64,000 nucleotides of DNA from Paraburkholderia sp. HP33-1 (GCF_021390595.1 NZ_JAJEJR010000002.1:496001-560000); one strand, 5' to 3'; positions 1 to 8,056 are shown, numbered from the stretch's first letter. Numbers and translations: made by a program. Notes: a model not told the origin generated them from the letters alone.

Positions 1-93
1 TACTGCGGCGTGCCGGCCGCTAACTCCGCGTTCCATCTGGCCGACAAGCTGTTCCGCGAGGACGATGCGGCGGCCGCGGCGGCGAAGTCGTAA
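1..93 (+). CDS. C-terminal end of an unidentified protein (partial)
   Basis: The frame is open from base 1 to a TAA at 91-93 and gives 30 residues, starting YCGVPAANSAFHLADKLF and ending in an alanine-rich tail. The third-position GC pattern is that of a real gene. The start lies outside the window. I do not recognise the family from so short a piece. A hairpin about 40 bases downstream may end the transcript. Confidence 0.6.
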   Translation, partial: YCGVPAANSAFHLADKLFREDDAAAAAAKS

Positions 94-131
94 AGACTGC
101 GCATTGTAGTTTTCCGCTTCATTCAGCAAAC

Positions 132-155
132 GCGCGACGGACTTCTCCGTCGCGC
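132..155. terminator. Perfect hairpin after the first gene
   Basis: A perfect 10-bp stem (GCGCGACGGA / TCCGTCGCGC) closes a CTTC loop, 39 bases past the stop codon. No T-tract follows, so it is either a weak intrinsic terminator or an RNA 3'-end stabiliser. Confidence 0.4.
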
Positions 156-369
156 TGTGAGCGTCGACGCGCATGGTGTCGCGCTCATCCTCCAGCGCGA
201 CCAACAGCAGTTCAAATCAGTGGGCCGCCTTCGACACCGCGCGCAGTTCAACGAGCAGTTCCTGCGGCAGGTACTGGCGGTAGGAAGGGTTGCGGTGGCG
301 GCCGGCCATTTCAGTTCGTCCGTTCCGACCGGCTGCGACAGGTCGGGACTGTCTTGCGTTCAATGCAGG

Positions 370-471
370 TCAGCGGGCCAGGGCAATGAACCACAGTAGA
401 GTGACGTTCACCACCGGAATGAAGGCAAGCAGCGACCAGGCTCCCGCATATCCCGCCTTCTTCGGGATCAG
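370..471 (-). pseudogene. C-terminal relic of a small membrane protein
   Basis: On the minus strand the frame LIPKKAGYAGAWSLLAFIPV continues through a hydrophobic segment to a stop at 370-372. It resembles the last transmembrane helix of small integral membrane proteins, in which a GYxGxWxLLxFIPxVN pattern recurs. A TGA lies immediately before the fragment and no start or upstream coding part is present. I read it as a decayed gene end. The rest of 94-557 shows no convincing gene. Confidence 0.4.
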
Positions 472-557
472 TCATAGCGAGGCAGGGGCCCTACGACGCG
501 CCGCTCGGAGGCAAAAAAGACCCGCGCGATTCGGGTCTGGGTCTGAACGGGCGCGGC

Positions 558-950
558 TCATTCGATCTGCCTGTACCGAGTGTCCGCGCCGGCACGCTGC
601 AACTGTTTCGAAACGATAAGAAACTGTTCGTCACTAATCGTACACTCCCGTTCGCCTATCTCGTACACAGCAACCAGCTTGATCTTATTTCCGTTTCGCT
701 CCTCAAATGTAATCTGATAGACCCCGCGCCACATGGGTTCGCCGTCCTCATATTTACCGATCTTCTCGGACGCCAGTCGCACGGCCCTTGTTTTCGAGGC
801 ATCGAAATCCAGGGAGAGGATGTCAGTTTTTCGTAGCGCCATCTGAGCCAAATAGGCTGGGAACCGGTCGCCGCATGGCGGGTATGGTCCGGTTTCCGCT
901 AGGCATAATGCGGGAAGGGATAGCAGCAGGACTGCAAAAGCGTGTTTCAT
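558..950 (-). CDS. Periplasmic immunity-like protein, copy 2
   Basis: 130 residues starting MKHAFAVLLLSLPALCLA, a clear Sec signal peptide with cleavage expected after about residue 18. The longer frame to 1055 only adds sequence that overlaps the neighbour. It is a paralogue of the protein at 965-1354: both share a signal peptide ending LLLSLPALCLA, the block AV.LASEKIGKYEDGE.MWR.VY.ITF, an NGNK motif, and two conserved cysteines (after PP, and in the EC.IS/EC.MS motif) that could form a disulfide. It lies third in a minus-strand cluster led by a Tlde1-like L,D-transpeptidase. By analogy with the periplasmic Tldi1 proteins that protect cells from Tlde1, it is probably an immunity protein (inference). 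Confidence 0.65.
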   Translation of the reverse strand: MKHAFAVLLLSLPALCLAETGPYPPCGDRFPAYLAQMALRKTDILSLDFDASKTRAVRLASEKIGKYEDGEPMWRGVYQITFEERNGNKIKLVAVYEIGERECTISDEQFLIVSKQLQRAGADTRYRQIE

Positions 951-964
951 GGGTTCAAAGGGCC

Positions 965-1354
965 TCACTCTATCTGCTTGAACATTCTGTCGTTCTCGAC
1001 TCCTGGCAGCAAATGCTTCGAAACGACAAAGACCTCCACGGAACTCATCGAGCATTCAAATTCGCCAGCGTCGTTCACAGTAATCACCTTGACCTTATTT
1101 CCGTTTTTCTCATGGAAGGTAATGTGATAGACCTCACGCCACATTTGTTCGCCATCCTCATATTTTCCTATTTTTTCGGACGCGAGTTGCACGGCTTGGG
1201 TTTTCGTATAGTCGATATTGCCAAGCATGCCTGCGTCTTTTAGGCTGTTTTCGGCGATGTTGGTCGGCCACCTGTCGCATGGCGGGTTCGGTCTGCCTTG
1301 CGCCAGGCATAACGCGGGGAGGGATAGCAGCAGGGCTGCAAGAGCGCGTTTCAT
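965..1354 (-). CDS. Periplasmic immunity-like protein, copy 1
   Basis: 129 residues starting MKRALAALLLSLPALCLA, a signal peptide that exports it to the periplasm. Its ATG overlaps the stop of the L,D-transpeptidase-like gene by four bases (ATGA type), so the two should be translated together, as toxin-immunity pairs often are. It shares most of its central block (EKIGKYEDGEQMWREVYHITF) and two cysteines with the downstream paralogue at 558-950. I do not recognise a named family; the immunity role is inferred from coupling, size and periplasmic location. The base composition is less GC-rich than the flanking transporter genes, which fits horizontal acquisition. Confidence 0.7.
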   Translation of the reverse strand: MKRALAALLLSLPALCLAQGRPNPPCDRWPTNIAENSLKDAGMLGNIDYTKTQAVQLASEKIGKYEDGEQMWREVYHITFHEKNGNKVKVITVNDAGEFECSMSSVEVFVVSKHLLPGVENDRMFKQIE

Positions 1355-1722
1355 GGATGTTCCACCCTAAGCATTCTGTCGCCACTGTTCCAGATTTGCT
1401 TGCGATATGGCAAGTGCAGAACGATACATCCATTTGACGCGTTGCCGGGATCGGTCTGACTGTCGCCGTGGATCATGAAGGCGGAACGTTCGCCTAAGCA
1501 CGTTCCGCAAACAGGGTTAAGCCGCATCGAGAACGGTCCAGTTTTATGGTGCGGAAACGGTGCCGTAATTTCATACAGGCCAACGGGGATTGGTCCCCAG
1601 TCGCGGACATACTGGCTACTGTGTTTATTCTTGTGCTCTCCCTTGCCGGAATATCCCTTATCTGTGATTAATTTGTCGTTGTGATACAACAAGTGGCTCT
1701 CATGCTTGTAAATCCACACCAT
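1351..1722 (-). CDS. Tlde1/DUF2778-like L,D-transpeptidase, probable type VI secretion effector
   Basis: 123 residues beginning MVWIYKHESH; this ATG is preceded by a good GAGGAAAGG ribosome site, which the longer frame to 1752 lacks. The sequence has the DUF2778 layout: an early H..YHNDKLI segment, a PIP.GLYEI strand, then a catalytic block with His85 (MIHG) and Cys99 (ASNGCIVL). His and Ser-x-Gly-Cys are the YkuD-type L,D-transpeptidase signature used by Tlde1, which in Salmonella is delivered by type VI secretion and attacks tetrapeptide stems of peptidoglycan. There is no signal peptide, as expected for a secreted effector. Two periplasmic immunity-like genes follow. No VgrG, PAAR or T6SS core gene lies in the window, so delivery is unproven. 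Confidence 0.75.
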   Translation of the reverse strand: MVWIYKHESHLLYHNDKLITDKGYSGKGEHKNKHSSQYVRDWGPIPVGLYEITAPFPHHKTGPFSMRLNPVCGTCLGERSAFMIHGDSQTDPGNASNGCIVLHLPYRKQIWNSGDRMLRVEHP

Positions 1723-1759
1723 CGTCCTTTCCTCGCTGGTTGCACGAGCCAACGATTAC

Positions 1760-1774
1760 ACCAGACCGTCTGGT
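1760..1774. promoter_or_regulatory. Palindrome upstream of the effector gene
   Basis: ACCAGAC-C-GTCTGGT is a perfect 7-1-7 palindrome, 38 bases upstream of the effector start codon. The position fits an operator over the promoter of the effector-immunity cluster. The binding protein is unknown. Confidence 0.35.
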
Positions 1775-1888
1775 TGCACACAATTTTTAAGATGTGCGTC
1801 AGTTTGATCTGCATCCCCATGTGTCGTGTGACGGCCCCCGGTCTCCCGAGGTCCGCTTGGGGTCGGCGAACGGTCAAAATCACAGGGT

Positions 1889-2521
1889 GTGGTTATTCAA
1901 TTTCGTCCTTTGCGGTGGGCCGATTCGTGGGGAAGACAGAACTACGCCGCAACGATTGGCGGCGGGTGGGGGCCTCGCGAAAGAGACGATCGTCGGCAAG
2001 GATGGCTTGCACTGAAGCGCCGCGCAGTCGCGATCGAGGTGATCGATAATCCGTATGCGGGCCGCCATGAGCCGAAGCTCGACGCGTTGATCGAAGACGG
2101 CGAGGAACTCGGCGCGCTGCTCGGCAAGCGCTGCGTCGAGGCGCTCGGCATCGTGCCGGGGCAGGCGCAAAGTTACGGCAAGGCGGCGATTGTCGGCGAG
2201 GCGGGCAAGCTCGAACATGCGGCCGCGATCCTGCATCCGAAGCTCGGCGCACCGCTGCGCGCGGCGGTCGAGAAGGGCGCGGTGCTGGTGCCGTCGGCGA
2301 AGAAGATCGGCACCCTGGGCACCGCGATCGACGTGCCGCTCGGCCACCAGGACGCCGCCTGCGTGCGCAGCCATTTCGACGCGATCGAGACGCGCGTGGC
2401 CGACGCGCCGCGCGCGAACGAAATCGTCGTGGCGCTTGCGGTGGCCGCGTCGGGCCGGCCGCTGCCGCGTATCGGCGGCCTGCAGGCGAGCGAGATCAAG
2501 GGCGAGGACGGTATGCGCTGA
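1889..2521 (+). CDS. DUF1185 (amino acid synthesis family) protein, 5' end apparently replaced or frameshifted
   Basis: From about residue 42 on (RRAVAIEVIDNPYAGR) the protein follows the DUF1185/AA_synth family closely: GEELGALLG, QSYGKAAIVGE, LEHAAAILHPKLGAPLR, VPLGHQDAACVRSHFD, and a C-terminal GRPLPRIGGL..SEIKGEDGMR. Family members usually have about 30-35 N-terminal residues before this point that begin the fold. Here the preceding 41 codons read as low-grade sequence that does not match that pattern. The gene therefore looks truncated by the neighbouring insertion, or frameshifted near 2010, where another frame ends at a TGA. Its function is unknown; members are often placed beside amino-acid or amide transporters, as here before the liv genes. 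Confidence 0.6.
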   Translation: MVIQFRPLRWADSWGRQNYAATIGGGWGPRERDDRRQGWLALKRRAVAIEVIDNPYAGRHEPKLDALIEDGEELGALLGKRCVEALGIVPGQAQSYGKAAIVGEAGKLEHAAAILHPKLGAPLRAAVEKGAVLVPSAKKIGTLGTAIDVPLGHQDAACVRSHFDAIETRVADAPRANEIVVALAVAASGRPLPRIGGLQASEIKGEDGMR

Positions 2522-2694
2522 ACGGGCGCTTTGTCCCGCCGCTGTGTTGCCTTCGCTTGTTGCCTGGGTTGTTTCGCTGGTAGTGTCCTGCCGTTGACGC
2601 GGGCGCGCATGGTGCCGTCCGCGCTGCAACGTCCGCCGATCGGGCCGCTGCGCGTGTTGCGCAAGCGCCGTTCGGCGAGCTGCCGAGGGTCGCG

Positions 2695-4647
2695 ATGCTT
2701 TCGAATCTGCTGGTACAACTGGTCAATGGACTCGCCGACGCGTCGACGCTGTTTCTGGTCGCCGCCGGTTTGTCGTTGATCTTCGGCGTGACGCGCATCG
2801 TCAACTTCGCGCACGGATCGTTCTATATGTTCGGCATCTACGTCGCGTACAGCATCGCGAGCCGCTTCGGCCACACGGCGGGCGGCTTCTGGTTGTCGGT
2901 GCTGGCCGCCGCGCTCGCGGTTGCGGTGCTCGGCGCGCTCGTCGAAATCGTCGTGTTGCGGCGGATCTATCAGGCGCCCGAGCTGTTCCATCTGCTCGCC
3001 ACTTTTGCGCTCGTGCTGATCTTTCGCGATACCGCGCTATGGCTATGGGGCCCCGACGATCTGTTCGGCCCGCGCGCGCCGCATCTTGCGGGCGCGGTCG
3101 ATTTTCTCGGCCATCCGCTGCCCACTTACGATATCGCGCTGATCGTGATCGGCCCGGTCGTATTGCTGCTGCTGTGGTACGCGTTGACGCGCACGCGCTG
3201 GGGCACGCTGGTGCGCGCCGCGACCCAGGATCGCGAGATGCTCGGCGCGCTCGGCATCAATCAGGCGTGGCTGTTTACCGGCGTGTTCTTCGTCGGCGCG
3301 TTTCTCGCGGGACTCGGCGGCGCGCTGCAAGGGCCGCGCATGTCGGCGAACCTGTCGCTCGATCTCGAGACGATCGGCAATGCGTTCGTGGTCGTGGTGG
3401 TCGGCGGCATGGGTTCGATTCCGGGCGCGTTCGTCGCGGCGTTGCTGATCGCCGAGATCAAGGCGCTGTGCATCGGCATCGGGCACGTGACGATTTTCGG
3501 CATTGGTTTGTCGCTGAGCCGCTTCACGCTGGTGGCCGAATTCGTCGTGATGGCGGTCGTGCTGGTGGTGCGGCCGTGGGGGCTGCTCGGCCGCGCGAGC
3601 GCCGCGGTGCGCGCGATGGGCGCGCCGGAAACGCCGTTGCGCCCGGCGGGCAAGCGTCTGAAGTGGCTCGCCGCCTCCGCGTTGCTGGTGCTCGTGCTCG
3701 CGCCGCTCGCGGCCAACGCGTTTCCGTATATGCCGGTGCTGCTCGTCGAAATCCTGATCGCGGTGCTGTTCGCGACGAGCCTGCATTTCATCATGGGCCC
3801 GGGTGGCCTGCATTCGTTTGGCCATGCCGCGTACTTCGGACTGGGCGCGTATGGCGCGGCGCTGTTTCTCAAGGTACTGAATCTGCCGATGGAAGCCGCG
3901 TTGCTGCTCGGGCCGCTGCTCGCGGTGGTGGGGGCACTCGTGTTCGGCTGGTTCTGCGTGCGCCTCTCCGGTGTCTATCTCGCGATGCTGACGCTCGCGT
4001 TCGCCCAGATCGTCTGGTCGGTCGTGTTCCAGTGGGACGACGTGACCGGCGGCAGCAATGGCATTCTCGGCCTCTGGCCGTCGAACTGGCTGTCGTCGCC
4101 GGTCGCGTTCTACTACCTGACGCTCGCGTGCGCGGTGCTCGGTGTGTGGCTGCTGCGCCGCATGCTGTTCTCGCCGCTTGGGTTTGCGATGCGCGCGTCG
4201 CGCGATTCCGCGCTGCGCGCCGAGGCGATCGGCATCGACGTGAAGCGGGTGCAGTGGGCGTCGTTCGTGATCGCGGCGTTGTTCTGCGGGCTTGCCGGAT
4301 CGCTGTACGCGTTTTCGAAGGGCAACATCTCGCCCGAAGTGATCAGCGTGAGCCGTTCGGTCGATGGTCTCGTGATGGCGCTGCTCGGTGGCTTGCAGAC
4401 CCTGAGCGGGCCGATCGTCGGCGCGGCCGTGTTCACCTGGCTGCAGGATACGGTCGCGCGCCAGACCGACTACTGGCAGGCGCTGCTCGGCTTCGCGATC
4501 CTGCTGCTGGTGATCGCGTTTCCGCAGGGTATCGTCGGCTTCATTCGCGAGCGTTTCGGCGATTCGAATGGCGATCAGGCCGACAAGACCAACGGCGGCG
4601 CCGCGTCGCCGTCGCAACGGACCGCCGCGGTCAAGGAGGGCCTATGA
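2695..4647 (+). CDS. Fused LivH-LivM permease of a branched-chain amino-acid-type ABC importer
   Basis: 650 residues. Residues 1-300 are LivH-like (G..LIFGV.RIVNFAHGSFYM near the start, GGMGSIPGAFVAALLIAE in the C-terminal half) and residues about 330-630 are LivM-like (GPGGLHSFGHAAYFGLGAY, RLSGVYLAMLTLAFAQI, RASRDSALRAEAIGID). The two permeases, normally separate genes, are joined by a short hydrophilic linker near residues 300-325. Together they form the membrane channel of the importer. The stop codon overlaps the livG start (ATGA), and livF and livK follow in the same direction. The substrate is not fixed by sequence; HAAT-family systems take branched-chain amino acids, urea, amides or aromatic acids. 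Confidence 0.9.
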   Translation: MLSNLLVQLVNGLADASTLFLVAAGLSLIFGVTRIVNFAHGSFYMFGIYVAYSIASRFGHTAGGFWLSVLAAALAVAVLGALVEIVVLRRIYQAPELFHLLATFALVLIFRDTALWLWGPDDLFGPRAPHLAGAVDFLGHPLPTYDIALIVIGPVVLLLLWYALTRTRWGTLVRAATQDREMLGALGINQAWLFTGVFFVGAFLAGLGGALQGPRMSANLSLDLETIGNAFVVVVVGGMGSIPGAFVAALLIAEIKALCIGIGHVTIFGIGLSLSRFTLVAEFVVMAVVLVVRPWGLLGRASAAVRAMGAPETPLRPAGKRLKWLAASALLVLVLAPLAANAFPYMPVLLVEILIAVLFATSLHFIMGPGGLHSFGHAAYFGLGAYGAALFLKVLNLPMEAALLLGPLLAVVGALVFGWFCVRLSGVYLAMLTLAFAQIVWSVVFQWDDVTGGSNGILGLWPSNWLSSPVAFYYLTLACAVLGVWLLRRMLFSPLGFAMRASRDSALRAEAIGIDVKRVQWASFVIAALFCGLAGSLYAFSKGNISPEVISVSRSVDGLVMALLGGLQTLSGPIVGAAVFTWLQDTVARQTDYWQALLGFAILLLVIAFPQGIVGFIRERFGDSNGDQADKTNGGAASPSQRTAAVKEGL

Positions 4648-5456
4648 GCCTGCTGCGCGTAAGCGGTCTGTCGCGATCGTTCGGCGGACTGAAGGCAGTC
4701 GACGACGTTTCATTCGAACTCGAAGCCGGTCAACTGCTGGCGCTGCTGGGTCCCAACGGTGCGGGCAAGTCCACCTGTTTCAACATGGTCAACGGCCAGT
4801 TGCAGCCGTCGGCGGGGTCGATCCTGCTCGACGGTCATGAACTCGTCGGCATGCGGCCGCGCGATATCTGGCGACGCGGCGTCGGCCGCACGTTCCAGAT
4901 CGCCGCGACGTTCAACTCGATGACGGTGCTCGAAAACGTGCAGATGGCGCTGGTGTCGCGCGAGAAGAAGACCTTCGGCCTGTGGAAGCCAGCGCGCTCG
5001 CACTATGCCGACGAAGCGTTCGCGCTGCTCGAACAGGTCGGCATGGGCGCGCACGCGAAGCGTGCGTGCGGCGTGCTCGCGTACGGCGACGTGAAGCGCG
5101 TCGAGCTCGCGATCGCGCTCGCGAACCGGCCGAAGCTGCTGTTGATGGACGAACCGACCGCCGGCATGGCGCCGAAGGAGCGCAACGAATTGATGGCGTT
5201 GACCAAACGTCTCGTGACCGAACACAGGATCGGCGTGCTGTTTACCGAGCACAGCATGGACGTCGTATTCGCGTACGCCGACCGGATGATCGTGCTTGCG
5301 CGCGGCAAGCTGATCGCCGAGGGCGACGCTGACACGATCCGCAACGACGCGCGCGTGCAGGAAGTCTATTTCGGCACGGGGAAGACATTCCGGCCGCACG
5401 CGCCGCTACAGGACGCGGCGGACAACGCGCAGAACGGCCAGGGGACGTTGCAATGA
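4644..5456 (+). CDS. LivG-like ABC transporter ATP-binding protein
   Basis: 270 residues starting MSLLRVSGLSRSFGG; the ATG at 4644 overlaps the livHM stop and has GGAGGG just upstream. Walker A is GPNGAGKS (about residues 36-43) and Walker B is LLLMDEPTAGM. The ABC signature is the atypical LAYGDVKRVE instead of LSYGEQR, a change seen in a subset of LivG proteins of amide/aromatic-acid importers. It works with LivF as the cytoplasmic motor pair. A C-terminal tail of about 25 residues after YFGTG is variable. The stop overlaps the livF start by four bases. Confidence 0.9.
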   Translation: MSLLRVSGLSRSFGGLKAVDDVSFELEAGQLLALLGPNGAGKSTCFNMVNGQLQPSAGSILLDGHELVGMRPRDIWRRGVGRTFQIAATFNSMTVLENVQMALVSREKKTFGLWKPARSHYADEAFALLEQVGMGAHAKRACGVLAYGDVKRVELAIALANRPKLLLMDEPTAGMAPKERNELMALTKRLVTEHRIGVLFTEHSMDVVFAYADRMIVLARGKLIAEGDADTIRNDARVQEVYFGTGKTFRPHAPLQDAADNAQNGQGTLQ

Positions 5457-6166
5457 GCGAACCGATGCTGAAAGTCTCCGGCCTCAACGCGTTCTACGGC
5501 CGCGCGCACATCCTGTTCGACGTCGGCCTCGAAGTCGGCCGCGGCGAGGTGGTCGCGTTGATGGGCCGCAACGGCGCGGGCAAATCGACGACGATGAAAG
5601 CGGTAATGGGACTGCTGCCGCGCCGCCACGGCGAAGTGACGTTTCGCGGCCAGAACATCAGCGCGCTGGCGCCGTACAAGATCGCGCGCATGGGGGTCGG
5701 TTTCGTGCCCGAGGACCGTCGCGTGTTCGCGGACCTGACCGTGATGGAGAACCTCGACACGGGCCGCCAGCCGCCGCGCGAAGGCGCGCCGCAATGGACC
5801 CCCGAAAAGCTGTTCCGCCTGTTTCCGAATCTCGGCGAAATGCCGCAGCGCCCCGGCGGCCAGATGAGCGGCGGCGAGCAGCAGATGCTGACCGTGTCGC
5901 GCACGCTGATGGGCAATCCGCATCTGGTGCTGCTCGACGAACCGTCCGAAGGCGTTGCGCCCGTGATCGTCGAGCAGATGGCGAACATGATTCTCGAACT
6001 GAAACGCGAAGGGCTGTCCATTCTGTTATCCGAACAGAATCTGCACTTCGCCGAGCTGGTCAGCGACCGCGCGTATGTGCTCGAAAAAGGACAGATCCGT
6101 TTCAGCGGCACGATCGGCGAACTCGCACAGAACGAATCAGTGAGGCGCGCTTATCTGAGCGTGTGA
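5453..6166 (+). CDS. LivF-like ABC transporter ATP-binding protein
   Basis: 237 residues with Walker A GRNGAGKST, signature MSGGEQQML, Walker B LVLLDEPSEGVAP and the switch region SEQNLHF. The length and the EGVAP block are typical of LivF. It starts at an ATG overlapping the livG stop (ATGA), so the operon is translationally coupled. It pairs with LivG to energise the fused LivHM permease. Confidence 0.9.
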   Translation: MSEPMLKVSGLNAFYGRAHILFDVGLEVGRGEVVALMGRNGAGKSTTMKAVMGLLPRRHGEVTFRGQNISALAPYKIARMGVGFVPEDRRVFADLTVMENLDTGRQPPREGAPQWTPEKLFRLFPNLGEMPQRPGGQMSGGEQQMLTVSRTLMGNPHLVLLDEPSEGVAPVIVEQMANMILELKREGLSILLSEQNLHFAELVSDRAYVLEKGQIRFSGTIGELAQNESVRRAYLSV

Positions 6167-6445
6167 ATGCATCCGGTAGTCTCGGCGAAAGGAGAGGCAG
6201 GTGGCAGCGGGCCGCAACTGTTCGGCGCGACGCCGGACAACCTGATTCGCGTGATTCTCGACGGCATCGGCTCGCCTGGCCGGCCCGAACTCGGTACGAT
6301 GCCGGCTTACCGCGACAGCTTCAACGACGCCCAGGTCGCCGAACTCGTGTCGTACCTGCACACGCAGTTCGCGGGCGGCAAGCCGGTGTGGCAGGACGTG
6401 GCCGCGAGCGTGGCCAGAATTCGTGCGCAACCGCGCGAGCAATGA
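6167..6445 (+). pseudogene. Relic of a cytochrome c domain (dehydrogenase cytochrome subunit C-terminus)
   Basis: The frame starts with ATG directly after the livF stop and encodes 92 residues. The stretch NLIRVILDGIGSPGRPELG, then the MPAYRDSFNDAQVAELVSYL block ending in ARIR, matches the last part of the third cytochrome c domain in membrane-bound dehydrogenase subunits of the nicotinate or aldehyde dehydrogenase type. The CxxCH haem site that should precede it is absent, as is any signal peptide, so the product cannot bind haem. It is best read as the surviving 3' end of a deleted dehydrogenase gene. The frame has stayed open, so a new use cannot be excluded. Confidence 0.6.
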
Positions 6446-6529
6446 GCCGCCGATCGCCCATCTGTCCGCACGCTTGCACGTCCACACGTCTGACAAAAAC
6501 CACCATTCCTTCTGATAATGGAGAAACGC

Positions 6530-7738
6530 ATGACCACACGCGCAGGATGGATCTCTCGCCTTATGGTGACGATCGCGTGCTCGTTCGCCGCGCTCGGCGC
6601 GAGCGCCCAGCAGACCATCAAGATCGGCGAGATCAATAGCTACAAGGCACAACCTGCCTTTCTCGGGCCTTACAAGCAAGGCTGGAATCTCGCGCTCGAG
6701 CAGGTGAACGCGGCGGGCGGCGTGCTCGGCAAGCAGCTCGAAGTGGTTTCGCGCGACGACAACGCCAACCCCGGCGACACGATTCGCGTCGCCCAGGAAC
6801 TGATCGCGCGCGAGCAGGTGCAACTGCTGTTCGGCGGCTACCTGTCGAACACCGGCCTCGCGCTCGCCGACTTCGCGAAGCAGAAGAAGATCTTCTTCCT
6901 TGCGGCCGAACCGCTGACCGACAAGATCGTCTGGGCCGATGGCAACAAATACACGTACCGTCTGCGTCCTTCGACCTACATGCAGGTTGCGATGCTGGTG
7001 CCCGAGGCCGCGAAGCTGAAGAAAAAGCGCTGGGCGATCGTGTATCCGAACTACGAGTACGGGCAATCGGCGGTGGCGACCTTCAAGAAGCTGCTGACGG
7101 CTGCGCAGCCCGACGTGCAGTTCGTCGTCGAACAGGCGACCCCGCTCGGCAACGTCGACGCGGGCGCGGTGAGCCAGGCGATCGCCGATGCGAAGCCCGA
7201 TGCAATCTTCAACGTGCTGTTCGGCGCCGACCTCGGCAAGTTCGTGCGCGAGGGCAATACGCGCGGGCTCTTCAAGGATCGCGCGGTGGTGTCGCTCCTG
7301 ACCGGCGAACCCGACTATCTCGATCCGCTCGGCGCCGAAGCGCCGACCGGCTGGATCGTGACCGGCTATCCGTGGTATTCGATCGATACAGCCGCGAACC
7401 GGCAATTCGTCGACGCGTATCAGGCGAAGTATCACGACTATCCGCGGCTGGGCTCGGTAGTCGGCTATTCGGCGCTGATGTCGATCGCGGACGGGATCAG
7501 GAAGGCGGGTTCGACCGACCCGGACAAGCTCGCCGCCGCGTTCAAGGGGCTGAATGTTCAGACGCCGTTCGGGCCGATCATGTACCGAGCGCAGGACAAC
7601 CAGTCGACGATGGGCGCGTATGTCGGGGTCACCGGCCTGAAGGATGGCAAGGGCGTGATGACGTCGTACCGGTACGTGGATGGCGCGAGCGTGCAGCCGT
7701 CGGATGCCGAGGTGAAGAAGCTGCGGCCGGCGGATTGA
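6530..7738 (+). CDS. LivK-like periplasmic substrate-binding protein
   Basis: 402 residues. The chosen ATG at 6530 is preceded by a GGAGAA ribosome site; the ATG at 6518 would sit inside it. Residues 1-26 form a signal peptide ending GASAQQ. The mature part is a type I periplasmic binding fold (Peripla_BP_6): KIGEINSYKAQPAFLGPYKQ at the start, DDNANPGDTIRVAQELI, LFGGYLSNTGLALADFAKQK, and PDAIFNVLFGADLGKFVREG. It should capture the substrate and deliver it to LivHM. The lack of the usual lysine/serine-rich leucine-binding loop pattern suggests a substrate other than simple leucine, but this is inference. Confidence 0.88.
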   Translation: MTTRAGWISRLMVTIACSFAALGASAQQTIKIGEINSYKAQPAFLGPYKQGWNLALEQVNAAGGVLGKQLEVVSRDDNANPGDTIRVAQELIAREQVQLLFGGYLSNTGLALADFAKQKKIFFLAAEPLTDKIVWADGNKYTYRLRPSTYMQVAMLVPEAAKLKKKRWAIVYPNYEYGQSAVATFKKLLTAAQPDVQFVVEQATPLGNVDAGAVSQAIADAKPDAIFNVLFGADLGKFVREGNTRGLFKDRAVVSLLTGEPDYLDPLGAEAPTGWIVTGYPWYSIDTAANRQFVDAYQAKYHDYPRLGSVVGYSALMSIADGIRKAGSTDPDKLAAAFKGLNVQTPFGPIMYRAQDNQSTMGAYVGVTGLKDGKGVMTSYRYVDGASVQPSDAEVKKLRPAD

Positions 7739-7747
7739 GGACGTGGC

Positions 7748-7775
7748 GCGCGGCGGTCCGTGGTGACTGCCGCGC
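7748..7775. terminator. Hairpin after the liv operon
   Basis: GCGCGGCGGTC pairs with GACTGCCGCGC (one mismatch) just past the livK stop, followed by a short GGGTTTTG run. It could end the liv transcript and the convergent gene at 7805. Confidence 0.4.
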
Positions 7776-7804
7776 GATGGGTTTTGCTGCTGGCGGGGCG
7801 GAAA

Positions 7805-8056
7805 CTACTCTTCCGCGTCGTGCTCGGCGACGAAGCGCCTCAGATAGGCGAGCACGGCCGCCTCCATCGCGCGATGATCGGCGGTGTTTTTCGAGCCGGA
7901 GTTTTCTTCATCGCCGAACAGAGTGGAGGGCGCGTTGTGTACGTCCACTTCCTGCCCCTCGCGAAACAGGCGGATTTCGTGGGCCTCTTCGGCGTACTCC
8001 GCGACCCAGTGCACGCCTTCGATATGCGCGCCGGCGCGAACGGTGGTTATCTTCAT
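7805..8056 (-). CDS. Small conserved hypothetical protein
   Basis: 83 residues starting MKITTVRAGAHIEGVHW; the ATG is preceded by GGGAGA. The sequence is soluble, acidic and without signal peptide or membrane segment. The N-terminal half looks like a small beta domain (GVHWVAEYAEEAHEIRLFREG.EVDVH) and the C-terminal half like one helix (MEAAVLAYLRRFVAEHD). I do not recognise a named family. It is alone in its orientation between the liv operon and a DUF6496 gene. Confidence 0.6.
   Translation of the reverse strand: MKITTVRAGAHIEGVHWVAEYAEEAHEIRLFREGQEVDVHNAPSTLFGDEENSGSKNTADHRAMEAAVLAYLRRFVAEHDAEE

Noticed and set aside
3043..4617. 524-codon frame on the minus strand opposite livHM
   Set aside because: It is rich in Arg, His and Gln as expected for the antisense of a GC-rich gene, and livHM is clearly coding on the other strand.
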